A stretch of 41,127 nucleotides of DNA from Streptomyces griseorubiginosus (GTDB taxonomy: Bacteria; Actinomycetota; Actinomycetes; Streptomycetales; Streptomycetaceae), in assembly GCF_017614965.1 (NCBI RefSeq), contig NZ_WVUG01000043.1:1-41127 (forward strand). The letters are read 5' to 3'. A program made the position numbers and the translations under genes. Below, in pieces: positions 8,389-15,911 of this stretch; positions within the stretch are counted from its first letter, which is position 1, and every line of letters starts with the position of its first letter. Under the pieces are notes generated by a model. It was given only the letters and a program-made list of their open reading frames with translations. It made no database searches and was not told the origin of the DNA.

Positions 8389-8871
8389 CTAGTCGGCGAT
8401 CCCTTCGGGGATCGCCTTCTTTATCGCCGGAGCCAGGTCGACGAGCGGGGACATGCCGTCTCCCGTGCGGCCCTTGGGGATGGTCACCTCGACATACGCC
8501 CTGCGCAGGGTCGTGGTGAACCGGAACGAGCCGTCGCCCCGCTTCTCCAGCAGCCAGCCCACCCCGTTCACCTCGACCCCGTCGGCCTCCGGATCGCTCA
8601 TCTTCGCGGGCCGTACGACACCGCAGCGCAGTATGATCGCCGGGTTCCCCCAGCCCGCGGTCAGCGCGGACGCGGGCTCGGGATCCCGGCGATCCTGACC
8701 GTCCACCTCGGCCGGCAGCACCTTGTCCAGCTTCTGGCACAGCCCGGTCACCGTCGCACCAGGCGAGGGAACCGCGGCCCTGGCACTGTCGTCTGCCGAG
8801 GAGCAGCCCGCGAGCGTGATCAGCAGGGCGAGCACGGGCAGGCCGGTGAGCCGGTGACGGTAGAAGTTCAC
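8389..8871 (-). CDS. DUF3515-type lipoprotein
   Basis: A 160-residue secreted lipoprotein. The N-terminus has a basic start (MNFYRHRL), a hydrophobic segment and the lipobox LAGC with acylated Cys at about residue 23, so it is anchored on the outer face of the membrane. The body matches my memory of the actinobacterial DUF3515 family (GWGNPAIILRCGV, then VNGVGWLLEKR), whose function is unknown. It follows a stand-alone Lrp-type domain gene by 20 bases and is probably cotranscribed with it. Its last codons contain the ddlA terminator in antisense. Confidence 0.85.
   Translation of the reverse strand: MNFYRHRLTGLPVLALLITLAGCSSADDSARAAVPSPGATVTGLCQKLDKVLPAEVDGQDRRDPEPASALTAGWGNPAIILRCGVVRPAKMSDPEADGVEVNGVGWLLEKRGDGSFRFTTTLRRAYVEVTIPKGRTGDGMSPLVDLAPAIKKAIPEGIAD
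8395..8424 (+). terminator. Intrinsic terminator of ddlA
   Basis: A 9-bp perfect stem GGCGATCCC (8395-8403) and GGGATCGCC (8408-8416) closes a TTCG tetraloop and is followed by TTCTTTAT. It starts 15 bases after the ddlA stop and lies within the coding 3' end of the convergent lipoprotein gene. Confidence 0.85.
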
Positions 8872-8891
8872 CGGCCAAGGGTAGACGGGGG

Positions 8892-9125
8892 CTACAGATG
8901 GACGACCGGGCAGGTCAGGGTACGGGTGATGCCGTCCACCTGCTGGACCTTCGCGACCACCAGGCGGCCCAGGTCGTCCACGGTGTCGGCCTGCGCCCGC
9001 ACGATCACGTCATAGGGTCCTGTCACGTCCTCGGCCTGGATCACCCCAGGAATCTTGCTGATCGTCTCGGCGACGGTCGACGCTTTGCCGACGTCCGTCT
9101 GGATCAGGATGTACGCCTGTACCAC
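8892..9125 (-). CDS. Stand-alone Lrp/AsnC ligand-binding (RAM) domain protein
   Basis: A 77-residue protein that is just the C-terminal alpha/beta ligand-binding and oligomerisation domain of Lrp/AsnC regulators, with no helix-turn-helix. It starts MVQAYILIQTDVGKASTVAE and contains the conserved GPYDVIVRAQADTVDDLGRL segment. Such truncated proteins form ring oligomers and may bind amino acids or mix with full-length Lrp proteins. No DNA-binding part is encoded upstream in any frame, so this is the natural small form, not a truncation. Start is ATG at 9125. It leads a two-gene unit with the lipoprotein and is divergent from thiL. Confidence 0.9.
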   Translation of the reverse strand: MVQAYILIQTDVGKASTVAETISKIPGVIQAEDVTGPYDVIVRAQADTVDDLGRLVVAKVQQVDGITRTLTCPVVHL

Positions 9126-9251
9126 GGAACCTCCAGGGCGGCCACGAGGATCATGTGGGGAAAAGGAACGCCACGGTATCGCGTCGCCGCGCGCCGCGGG
9201 GAGACCCGCGAAGGCCGTGGCTCACGCGCCGGGGTGCGGTCACGACACAGG

Positions 9252-9278
9252 TTGACGGACACCTCGACCGTATCGAGG
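9252..9278. promoter_or_regulatory. Candidate thiL promoter/operator
   Basis: A -35-like TTGACG (9252-9257) is followed by a 6-bp inverted repeat CCTCGA (9262-9267) and TCGAGG (9273-9278) with a CCGTA centre. The position, 54-80 bases before the thiL ATG, suits a promoter with an operator. No clear -10 was found and no TPP riboswitch pattern is evident in 9126-9331. Confidence 0.3.
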
Positions 9279-9331
9279 ACACTGATGACGCGCGACCGGG
9301 AACGGCCAGGGACAGAAGGGGAGCAAGGGCA

Positions 9332-10297
9332 ATGAAGGGCACTGTTGGTGAGCTCGGGGAGTTCGGGCTCATCAGGGAGCTCACCTCCCGTCTCACCACC
9401 ACCCCGGCGGTCCGGGTCGGCCCCGGCGACGACGCCGCGGTGGTCGCCGCCCCCGACCGACGGGTGGTGGCCTCGACCGACATCCTCCTGGAGGGCCGGC
9501 ACTTCCGCCGCGACTGGTCCACGGCGTACGACGTGGGCCGCAAGGCCGCCGCGCAGAACCTCGCGGACATCGCCGCCATGGGCGCCGTGCCGACCGCGCT
9601 GCTGCTCGGCCTGGTCGTCCCCGCCGAACTGCCGGTGACCTGGCCGAGCGAACTGATGGACGGCATCCGCGACGAGTGCCAGGTCGCGGGCGCCTCCGTG
9701 GTCGGCGGCGATGTCGTACGCGGCGACACGATCATGGTGTCGATCACCGCGCTCGGCGATCTGCGCAACCAGGAACCCATCACCCGGGGCGGCGCCCAGC
9801 CCGGCGACCTCGTCGCGGTCACCGGCTGGCTGGGCTGGTCGGCGGCCGGGTACGCGGTGCTCTCCCGCGGCTTCCGCTCGCCGCGCGCCTTCGTGGAGGC
9901 CCATCGGCGCCCCGAGCCGCCGTACCACGCGGGCCCGGCGGCCGCGGGGCTCGGTGCGACCGCGATGTGCGACGTCAGCGACGGGCTGATCGCCGACCTC
10001 GGGCACATCGCCGAGGCCAGCAAGGTGCGCATCGACATCCGCTCCGGGGCGATCGACATCCCCTCGCAGATGAACGACATCGGACAGGCCGTCGGTGTCG
10101 ATCCCATGCAGTGGGTGCTGACCGGGGGAGAGGACCACGCGATCGTGGCCACCTTCCCGCCGGACGTGAAGCTCCCGGCGCGCTGGAAGGTGATCGGGGA
10201 GGTCCTCAACCCCTCGGCGCTGCCCCAGGTGACGGTCGACGGGGCGCCGTGGACGAGCAAGGGCGGCTGGGACCACTTCGGGGACATCGAGTCATGA
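9332..10297 (+). CDS. thiL: Thiamine-monophosphate kinase
   Basis: A 321-residue ATP-dependent kinase that makes thiamine diphosphate from thiamine monophosphate, a member of the PurM-like superfamily. Visible motifs are [11 protein letters not shown] at the N-terminus, [24 protein letters not shown] and [13 protein letters not shown]. The ATG at 9332 ([17 protein letters not shown]) is chosen because the conserved core begins just after it and a purine-rich GAAGGGGAG lies upstream; the open frame extends further up without family character. Its TGA overlaps the thiD ATG (ATGA). Confidence 0.95.
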   Translation: MKGTVGELGEFGLIRELTSRLTTTPAVRVGPGDDAAVVAAPDRRVVASTDILLEGRHFRRDWSTAYDVGRKAAAQNLADIAAMGAVPTALLLGLVVPAELPVTWPSELMDGIRDECQVAGASVVGGDVVRGDTIMVSITALGDLRNQEPITRGGAQPGDLVAVTGWLGWSAAGYAVLSRGFRSPRAFVEAHRRPEPPYHAGPAAAGLGATAMCDVSDGLIADLGHIAEASKVRIDIRSGAIDIPSQMNDIGQAVGVDPMQWVLTGGEDHAIVATFPPDVKLPARWKVIGEVLNPSALPQVTVDGAPWTSKGGWDHFGDIES

Positions 10298-11100
10298 GCC
10301 CCCCGCCCCGGGTGCTGACGGTCGCCGGGTCGGACTCCGGCGGAGGCGCCGGGATCCAGGCCGACCTGAAGACGATGCTCGCGCTCGGCGTGCACGGCAT
10401 GAGCGTCGTCACGGCCGTCACCGCGCAGAACTCCCTTGGTGTGCAGGGGGCCTGGGAGCTGCCGGTGGAGGCGGTGCGGGCGCAGTACCGGAGCGTGGTC
10501 GACGACATCGGCGTACAGGCCGTCAAGACCGGGATGCTGGCCTCGGCCGAACTCGTCGAGGCCGTGGCCGAGTTGATCGCCGGGACGGACGCACCGGCGG
10601 TCGTCGACCCGGTGGGCGTCTCCAAGCACGGGGACCCGCTGCTGGCCGCGTCCGCGCTGGAGTCCGTACGCCAGCGGCTCCTGCCGGTCGCGACCGTGGC
10701 GACCCCGAACCTCGACGAGGTCGCCCAACTCACCGGCGTGCGGGTCGAGTCGGAGGGACAGCTGGGGGAGGCCGCGGCGGCCGTGCTGTCGTACGGACCG
10801 CGATGGGTGCTCGTCAAGGGCGGTCATCTGCCCGGTGACGCCGTGGACCTGCTCACCGACGGCACCGAGGAGCACTGGCTGCGCGCGCCCCGGCACGACA
10901 ACCGGCACACGCACGGCACGGGCTGCACCCTCGCCTCCGCGATCGCGTCGCAGCTCGCGAAAGGCCTGACCGTGCCGGAGGCGGTGGCCGCCGCCAAGGA
11001 CTACGTCACCGGGGCCGTCGCCGCCGGCTTCGCGCTCGGCGGCGGGATCGGGCCCGTGGACCACGCCTGGGCGCTCAGAACGGGTACTCCCTCAGCTTGA
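10294..11100 (+). CDS. thiD: Hydroxymethylpyrimidine/phosphomethylpyrimidine kinase
   Basis: A 268-residue ribokinase-fold enzyme that phosphorylates HMP and HMP-P for the pyrimidine half of thiamine. The opening [34 protein letters not shown] and the anion-hole motif [12 protein letters not shown] are all present. It overlaps thiL by 4 bases (ATGA), so the two thiamine genes are translationally coupled. Its last 26 bases overlap the 3' end of the convergent FAD-monooxygenase gene, an arrangement that leaves no room for a separate terminator. Confidence 0.95.
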   Translation: MSPPPRVLTVAGSDSGGGAGIQADLKTMLALGVHGMSVVTAVTAQNSLGVQGAWELPVEAVRAQYRSVVDDIGVQAVKTGMLASAELVEAVAELIAGTDAPAVVDPVGVSKHGDPLLAASALESVRQRLLPVATVATPNLDEVAQLTGVRVESEGQLGEAAAAVLSYGPRWVLVKGGHLPGDAVDLLTDGTEEHWLRAPRHDNRHTHGTGCTLASAIASQLAKGLTVPEAVAAAKDYVTGAVAAGFALGGGIGPVDHAWALRTGTPSA

Positions 11101-12271
11101 TGTCCGTCGCCGCCTTCTCGGTCATCCGCTTGAAGAAGCGGGCCAGCGGACGGGAGGCGAGGATCCGGTACATCCGGTCCCGGCTGCGGATGCGCCGCTC
11201 GGTCGCCGGGGCGAAGAACGGGCCCGCGTTCCCGGAGATCTTCTGGCAGCCCTTGGCGAAGTCCCGGATCCGGGTCTCGTACTCCGCGAAGGCGGTACGG
11301 AAGTCGCCGTCGGCGAGGGCGAGTTCACCGGCGAGGACGTAGGCGCCGACGATCGCCACGCCCGTGCCCATGCCTCCCATGGTGGCCCCGTACCCGGCGT
11401 CGCCGAGCAGTGCCACGCGCCCCTTGGTGAGGCGGTCGACGTGGATCTGGGCGATGGCGTCGAAGTACAGGTCGTCGGTCTCCTCGAGGGCCTTGAGGAT
11501 GGTCGGCCCCTCCCAGCCCAGTCCGGCGAAACGCTCCCTGAGGATCCGCTTCTGCGCGGTGACGTCCCGTCGGTCGTAGCGCAGTTCCTCCGACCGGAAG
11601 ACCAGCAGCGCGCCGGCGCGGTCCGGGTCGCCGTCGTAGTTGCCGACGACGACCGCGCGGCCGGGCTCGCTGTAGACCCGGCCGGTCCGGTCGAGGCCGA
11701 GATGGTTGGGGACGTCGAAGCCGGCCACGTAGTGGTCGAAGAAGCGCAGGTAGCGGGATTCGTCGCCGAAGACCAGCCGACGGGTGTGGGAGTGCAGTCC
11801 GTCCGCGCCGACGACCAGGTCGAAGCGGCGGGGAGCGCCCCGCTCGAAGGTGATGTCCACGCCCTGCGGGTCCTCGGCGAGGGTGGCGATCGAGTCCCCG
11901 AAGACGTACTCGACGTCGTCCTTCGTCCGCTCGTACATGATCCGCGCGAGCTCGCCGCGGAAGATCTCCACGTCGCCGCTCATCATGTCCGCGGGCAGGT
12001 CCACGCGCGGGGTGCCGTCCGCGTCGACGACGGTCTGGCGGCCCATGTGGGTCTGACGGGTGTGGATCTCGTCCCAGATGCCCATGGAGGTGAGGACCGT
12101 GCGGTGGACGTGGCCGCGGAAGTCGACCGCGAAGCCGCCGCCGCGCAGTTCGGGGGCCTTCTCGACGACGGTCACCCGGGCGCCGAGACGGGACAGGTCG
12201 AGGGCGACGGCGGGGCCGGCGACGCTCGCGCCGGAGACCAGGACACTGAGGTTGCTGAGGTTCTTCGTCAT
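11075..12271 (-). CDS. FAD-dependent monooxygenase (PHBH/TetX-like family)
   Basis: A 398-residue class A flavoprotein monooxygenase. It has the Rossmann FAD motif [20 protein letters not shown] near residues 9-30, the [15 protein letters not shown] motif about mid-protein, and the second FAD motif [21 protein letters not shown]. Such enzymes hydroxylate aromatic or polyketide substrates with NAD(P)H and oxygen, or inactivate drugs such as tetracyclines. The substrate cannot be read here. The start is ATG at 12271 ([12 protein letters not shown]). It lies 34 bases behind the SARP regulator gene on the same strand, so the pair is probably one unit. It overlaps the end of thiD by 26 bases. Possibly acquired, since I recall thiD and rpmB as adjacent in S. 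coelicolor. Confidence 0.9.
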   Translation of the reverse strand: MTKNLSNLSVLVSGASVAGPAVALDLSRLGARVTVVEKAPELRGGGFAVDFRGHVHRTVLTSMGIWDEIHTRQTHMGRQTVVDADGTPRVDLPADMMSGDVEIFRGELARIMYERTKDDVEYVFGDSIATLAEDPQGVDITFERGAPRRFDLVVGADGLHSHTRRLVFGDESRYLRFFDHYVAGFDVPNHLGLDRTGRVYSEPGRAVVVGNYDGDPDRAGALLVFRSEELRYDRRDVTAQKRILRERFAGLGWEGPTILKALEETDDLYFDAIAQIHVDRLTKGRVALLGDAGYGATMGGMGTGVAIVGAYVLAGELALADGDFRTAFAEYETRIRDFAKGCQKISGNAGPFFAPATERRIRSRDRMYRILASRPLARFFKRMTEKAATDIKLREYPF

Positions 12272-12305
12272 GCGGTGAGCTTCGGCGGGGCCGCTGACCG
12301 TCCGC

Positions 12306-15300
12306 CTACCGTTCGCTGACCGCCGCTGACCGCAGGCTCCGGCCCCGCTCGAAGGCCGCCGCGTAGTCCTCCGCGGACAGCCCGGCGCGGGTCTGCCGTT
12401 CGGTGCGTACGACGTCCGGGGTGCCCGCGTCGGGGGCGCCCCGCAGGCCCGTCGCGGCGCCCAGCAGGACGGCGGCCCGTTCGGGCGACCCGGCGACGGA
12501 CGCCAACGCCTCGGCCACCTCGGCGAGTTCGAGTTCGCCGGGGCCCTCGACGGCGAGTTCGGCGGCCTGCCGGAACCAGTCGCGGGCCTCCTCGGCACGG
12601 CCCTCGGCGGCGGCGGTGCGCCCGAGCCCGATGAGGATCCGTGCGGTCTCACCGACGCTGAACCAGTTGGCGGCACAGGTCTCCAGAGCGGCTTCGTACT
12701 GCTCACGCGCGCGTGCCGGGTCCCCGGCCAGCCGGGCCGCGTCACCGAGGCAGCGCCGGGCGCCCGCCATCTTGTCGGGCAGACCGGCGTCACGGGCGAG
12801 CACCAACGCCTGCCCAAAATGGATCTCGGCACCGGCCGTGTCGCCCTGGTGCAGCAGCACGGCGCCCCGGGTGCGCAGCAGGTCGGCGGTCTCCTCGGGG
12901 GCCGCCACCTCCCGCATGTACGCCAGTCCCTCGTCGATCAGCTCCAGGGCGCGCGGCGCGTCCCCGCGCGCGAGGGCGAACATGCCGAGCGGATCGAGGC
13001 AGTTGGCCATCCCCCAGCGGTCGCCCGTCTCCCGGAACGCCTCCAGCGCCCGGGCGAAGCTCTCCTCGGCCTCCCGCGGCCGGCCCGCGAACCGCTCCTG
13101 GAAACCCAGGCCCACCTCCAGCAGCGCCCGAGCCCAGGGGTCCTCGCCGGCCAGGGCTATGGCCCGGTCGTTGGTCGCCGGCCGGGGGCCGACCGCCAGC
13201 GACCACAGCATGAGGATGTACGGCAGCCGCAGCGGACCCTCGTAAGCGGCCAGGAGGGCGTCCACGCGCGCGACGAGCCCGTCGCGGCCGGCCGCGTCCT
13301 CGCCGTCGCCGAGGAGCACGTTGATCGCGCACAGCACGTACTCCTCCGTCAGCCCCGGAGGCGGCGCGTCCCCGACGGCGGCCAGCAGCTCACGCGCCGA
13401 CGCCACCTGTCCGCCGTGCAGCCCGCGCAGCCGCCAGAAGCACGACAGGACGGCCATCAGCCGCAGAGCGTCCCCGGGGCCGTGGCGTACGAGGTGGCGC
13501 AGCGCGGCGTCCAGGTTGTCGTGCTCGGCGGACAGCCGCTCCAGCCACGGCAGTTGACCGCCGCCCCGGATATTCGGCTCCGCCTCCTCGGCCAGCCGCA
13601 GGAAGAACGCGGCGTGCGCGTCGGCGAGACCGCCGGGGTCGCTCAGGTCCTCCGCGGCGAACGCGCGGATCGTCTCCAGCATCCGGTAGCGCCCCTCGGA
13701 CACCTCCACGAACGACTTCTCGACCAGCGAGGCCAGTACGTCCTCGGGATACGGCAGCCCGCACACCGCTTCGACCGCCTCCAGGGTTGCGCCGCCGGAG
13801 AACACCGTCAGCCGCCGCGCGAGCTCCCGCTCCTCCTCGTCCAGCAGCTCCCAGCTCCACTCCACGACGGCGCGCAGGGTGCGATGCCGGGGCGCCTTGG
13901 AGCGGTCGCCGCGCGAGAGCAGCCGGAACCGGTCGTCCAGCCGCTCGGCGAGCTCGTCCGGGGTGAGCGTGCGCAGCCGGGCGGCCGCCAGCTCGATGGC
14001 GAGCGGGAGCCCGTCGAGGGCGGCACAGATGTCGGGCACGCGCGCGTGGCCGTCGAAACCGGGGCGCACGGCGCGCGCCCGGTCCAGGAAGAGCCGCTCG
14101 GCGGGCTCCGGCCGCAACGGCGGCACGGGGACCAGGACCTCGCCGGTGATGCCGAGCGACTCCCGGCTGGTGGCGAGGACACGGACGCCAGGGCAGGCGG
14201 CGAGCACCAGGGCGCAGACCCGGGCCGCGTCCTCGACGAGATGCTCGCAGTTGTCCAGCACCAGCAGCACCTCCCGGTTCTCCAGCGCCCCCACCAGCCG
14301 GTCCGTACTGTCGGCCGCCCGGCTGCGAAACCCCTCACGCACCCCGAGAGCGGTCAGGACGGCGTACGGGATCTGCTGCCCGTCGGCGACGGGAGCGAGC
14401 TCCACGAAGCAGACGTCGGGGGAGGGGGAGGGGGCGCCCGCGGAGGAGCGAGCACCGGTGCTCGCGCGGTTCGTGAGGGTGGCAGCCGCCTCGATCGCCA
14501 GACGGGTCTTCCCCGCGCCGCCCGGGCCCGTCAGGGTGATCAGGCGGGCCTCGGCGAGCAGGGTGGCCATGCGGGCGAGTTCGGGCTCGCGGCCGACGAA
14601 ACGGGTGAGCTGGACCGGGAGGCGGCGGCGCTCGGGCTCGGTGCCCTGGAGCAGCTCCAGGTGCAGCGCGGACAGCTCAGGCGACGGGTCGGCGCCCAGC
14701 TCGTCCGCGAGGGTGCGCCGGGCCTCCTCGTACACCGTCAGTGCCTCCGCGGGCCGCCCGCCCGCGTGCAGGGCCCGCATCAGCTGCCCGTACAGCCGTT
14801 CGCTCAGCGGATGGTCCCGCAGCAGCGCCCGCAGCTCCGGCACGAGCCCGGGACCGCCACCGAGCCCCAGGTCCGCCTCGATCCGGTCCTGTACGGCGGC
14901 CAGCCGCAGCTCCTGGAGCCGGGCGACCTCCGCGTGCGCCGACGGCAGGTCGGGCAGCGCGGGCCCGCGCCACAGCGCGAGCGCCTCCCGCAGCCGGGCC
15001 GCCGCGCCCTTGTGGTCACCGTCGGCGAGGGCGGCTCGCCCTTGACCGGCCAGCTGTTCGAAACGGTGCGCGTCGACGGACTCGGGCGGTACGGCGAGGC
15101 GGTACCCCGCGGGCACCGCCTCGACGTCCGTGTGCGGGGCCAGGCGGCGGCGCAGCCGGGAGATCTGGGACTGCAGCGCGTTGGCGGCCCCGGCGGGCGG
15201 CTCGGCGCCGTACAGGCCGTCCGTGAGCCGCTGCGTGGAGACGGGGTGGCCGGCGGCCAGGAGCAGCAGGGTGAGCAGGGCGCGGGGGCGGGGGCCGCCG

Positions 15301-15362
15301 GGGTCGACGGGGATGCCGTCGTCGGTACGTACCTCCAGAGGGCCCAGGATGCCGAAGCGCAT
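12306..15362 (-). CDS. AfsR/SARP-type large transcriptional activator (BTAD, NB-ARC, TPR)
   Basis: A 1018-residue regulator. The domains in order are: OmpR-like winged helix (about 1-92; FGILGPLEVR, ALQSQISRLRRRL), bacterial transcriptional activation domain (about 95-245), NB-ARC/STAND ATPase (about 250-520) with Walker A GPGGAGKTRLA near residue 277 and Walker B LLVLDNCEHL near 366, then a long helical TPR-like sensor (about 600-1000). Large SARPs of this form activate secondary-metabolite genes in Streptomyces. The start is ATG at 15362. The only gene behind it is the FAD monooxygenase, the most likely target or partner. A low-complexity Ser/Pro/Ala insert lies just after the Walker A region (about residues 298-312). 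It is not AfsR itself on present evidence; that needs comparison. Confidence 0.9.
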   Translation of the reverse strand: MRFGILGPLEVRTDDGIPVDPGGPRPRALLTLLLLAAGHPVSTQRLTDGLYGAEPPAGAANALQSQISRLRRRLAPHTDVEAVPAGYRLAVPPESVDAHRFEQLAGQGRAALADGDHKGAAARLREALALWRGPALPDLPSAHAEVARLQELRLAAVQDRIEADLGLGGGPGLVPELRALLRDHPLSERLYGQLMRALHAGGRPAEALTVYEEARRTLADELGADPSPELSALHLELLQGTEPERRRLPVQLTRFVGREPELARMATLLAEARLITLTGPGGAGKTRLAIEAAATLTNRASTGARSSAGAPSPSPDVCFVELAPVADGQQIPYAVLTALGVREGFRSRAADSTDRLVGALENREVLLVLDNCEHLVEDAARVCALVLAACPGVRVLATSRESLGITGEVLVPVPPLRPEPAERLFLDRARAVRPGFDGHARVPDICAALDGLPLAIELAAARLRTLTPDELAERLDDRFRLLSRGDRSKAPRHRTLRAVVEWSWELLDEEERELARRLTVFSGGATLEAVEAVCGLPYPEDVLASLVEKSFVEVSEGRYRMLETIRAFAAEDLSDPGGLADAHAAFFLRLAEEAEPNIRGGGQLPWLERLSAEHDNLDAALRHLVRHGPGDALRLMAVLSCFWRLRGLHGGQVASARELLAAVGDAPPPGLTEEYVLCAINVLLGDGEDAAGRDGLVARVDALLAAYEGPLRLPYILMLWSLAVGPRPATNDRAIALAGEDPWARALLEVGLGFQERFAGRPREAEESFARALEAFRETGDRWGMANCLDPLGMFALARGDAPRALELIDEGLAYMREVAAPEETADLLRTRGAVLLHQGDTAGAEIHFGQALVLARDAGLPDKMAGARRCLGDAARLAGDPARAREQYEAALETCAANWFSVGETARILIGLGRTAAAEGRAEEARDWFRQAAELAVEGPGELELAEVAEALASVAGSPERAAVLLGAATGLRGAPDAGTPDVVRTERQTRAGLSAEDYAAAFERGRSLRSAAVSER

Positions 15363-15401
15363 GGGTACAGCTTGTCAGGGCACGGCCTTGTCGGAGGACA
15401 G

Positions 15402-15433
15402 CAAAAAGCCGGCCCACACGAGGTGGACCGGCT
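15402..15433 (-). terminator. Intrinsic terminator of rpmB
   Basis: On the minus strand AGCCGGTCCAC pairs with GTGGGCCGGCT (one G-U pair) around a short CTCGT loop, followed by TTTTTGC. It lies about 40 bases after the rpmB stop and is one of the few hairpins in this window with a real T-tract. Confidence 0.85.
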
Positions 15434-15474
15434 CAGTGCAGCGAACCAGCGGTGGCCGCGCGCTTAGCTGTGCG

Positions 15475-15660
15475 TCAGCGCGAGACCTTGCCGGCCTTGA
15501 TGCACGAGGTGCAAGCGTTCACGCGCTTCGGCGTCCCGCCGACCACGGTACGGACGCGCTGGATGTTCGGGTTCCAGCGACGGGACGTACGGCGGTGCGA
15601 GTGCGAGATGTTGTTGCCGAAGCCCGGCCCCTTGCCGCAGACGTCGCAGTTGGCAGCCAC
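15475..15660 (-). CDS. rpmB: 50S ribosomal protein L28 (zinc-ribbon form)
   Basis: A 61-residue ribosomal protein of the large subunit. It begins [25 protein letters not shown], and Cys5, Cys8, Cys50 and Cys53 form the zinc ribbon, so this is the zinc-containing (C+) form rather than the zinc-free paralogue made under zinc starvation. The start is GTG at 15660, with GGAG in CTTTGGAGTGACCC upstream. It is monocistronic, with its own T-tract terminator, and its leader contains a perfect 20-base palindrome. Confidence 0.96.
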   Translation of the reverse strand: MAANCDVCGKGPGFGNNISHSHRRTSRRWNPNIQRVRTVVGGTPKRVNACTSCIKAGKVSR

Positions 15661-15696
15661 GGGTCACTCCAAAGACTTCAGATGCACTTACGGTTG

Positions 15697-15716
15697 GATC
15701 CCGGCATGCCGGGATC
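15697..15716. repeat. Perfect 20-base palindrome in the rpmB leader
   Basis: Arms GATCCCGGCA and TGCCGGGATC meet without a spacer; as RNA this gives an 8-bp stem with a CATG loop. It lies 37-56 bases upstream of the rpmB start. Just beside it are GCGATCGC (15717-15724) and several further GATC tetramers. It could be an operator or a leader hairpin. Confidence 0.8.
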
Positions 15717-15785
15717 GCGATCGCAGGATCAGATCTGAGTGGCGTTGCCAGGGGAATGGCCCGATGTGGATCGGGCAACCGGAGC

Positions 15786-15815
15786 AGCATACAACGACTG
15801 CGCCAGTACAACGAA
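15786..15815 (-). promoter_or_regulatory. Candidate rpmB promoter
   Basis: On the minus strand a -10-like TATGCT (15791-15786) follows a -35-like TTCGTT (15815-15810) by 18 bases. This would give a leader of about 120 bases that includes two hairpins, GCCCGAT/ATCGGGC (15759-15776) and the 20-base palindrome. Confidence 0.4.
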
Positions 15816-15911
15816 ACTACCATGGCTGCTGACACCCCAGGCCCCGGCCCTCTTCCGGCACCGACCGTCCCTGGGTCTACGCTGCGTCCAGTCCAGCTCA
15901 GGGAGGCGCAG

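Noticed and set aside
9126..9331. TPP riboswitch upstream of thiL
   Set aside because: The conserved CUGAGA and ACCUGAUCUGG-like TPP blocks could not be found.
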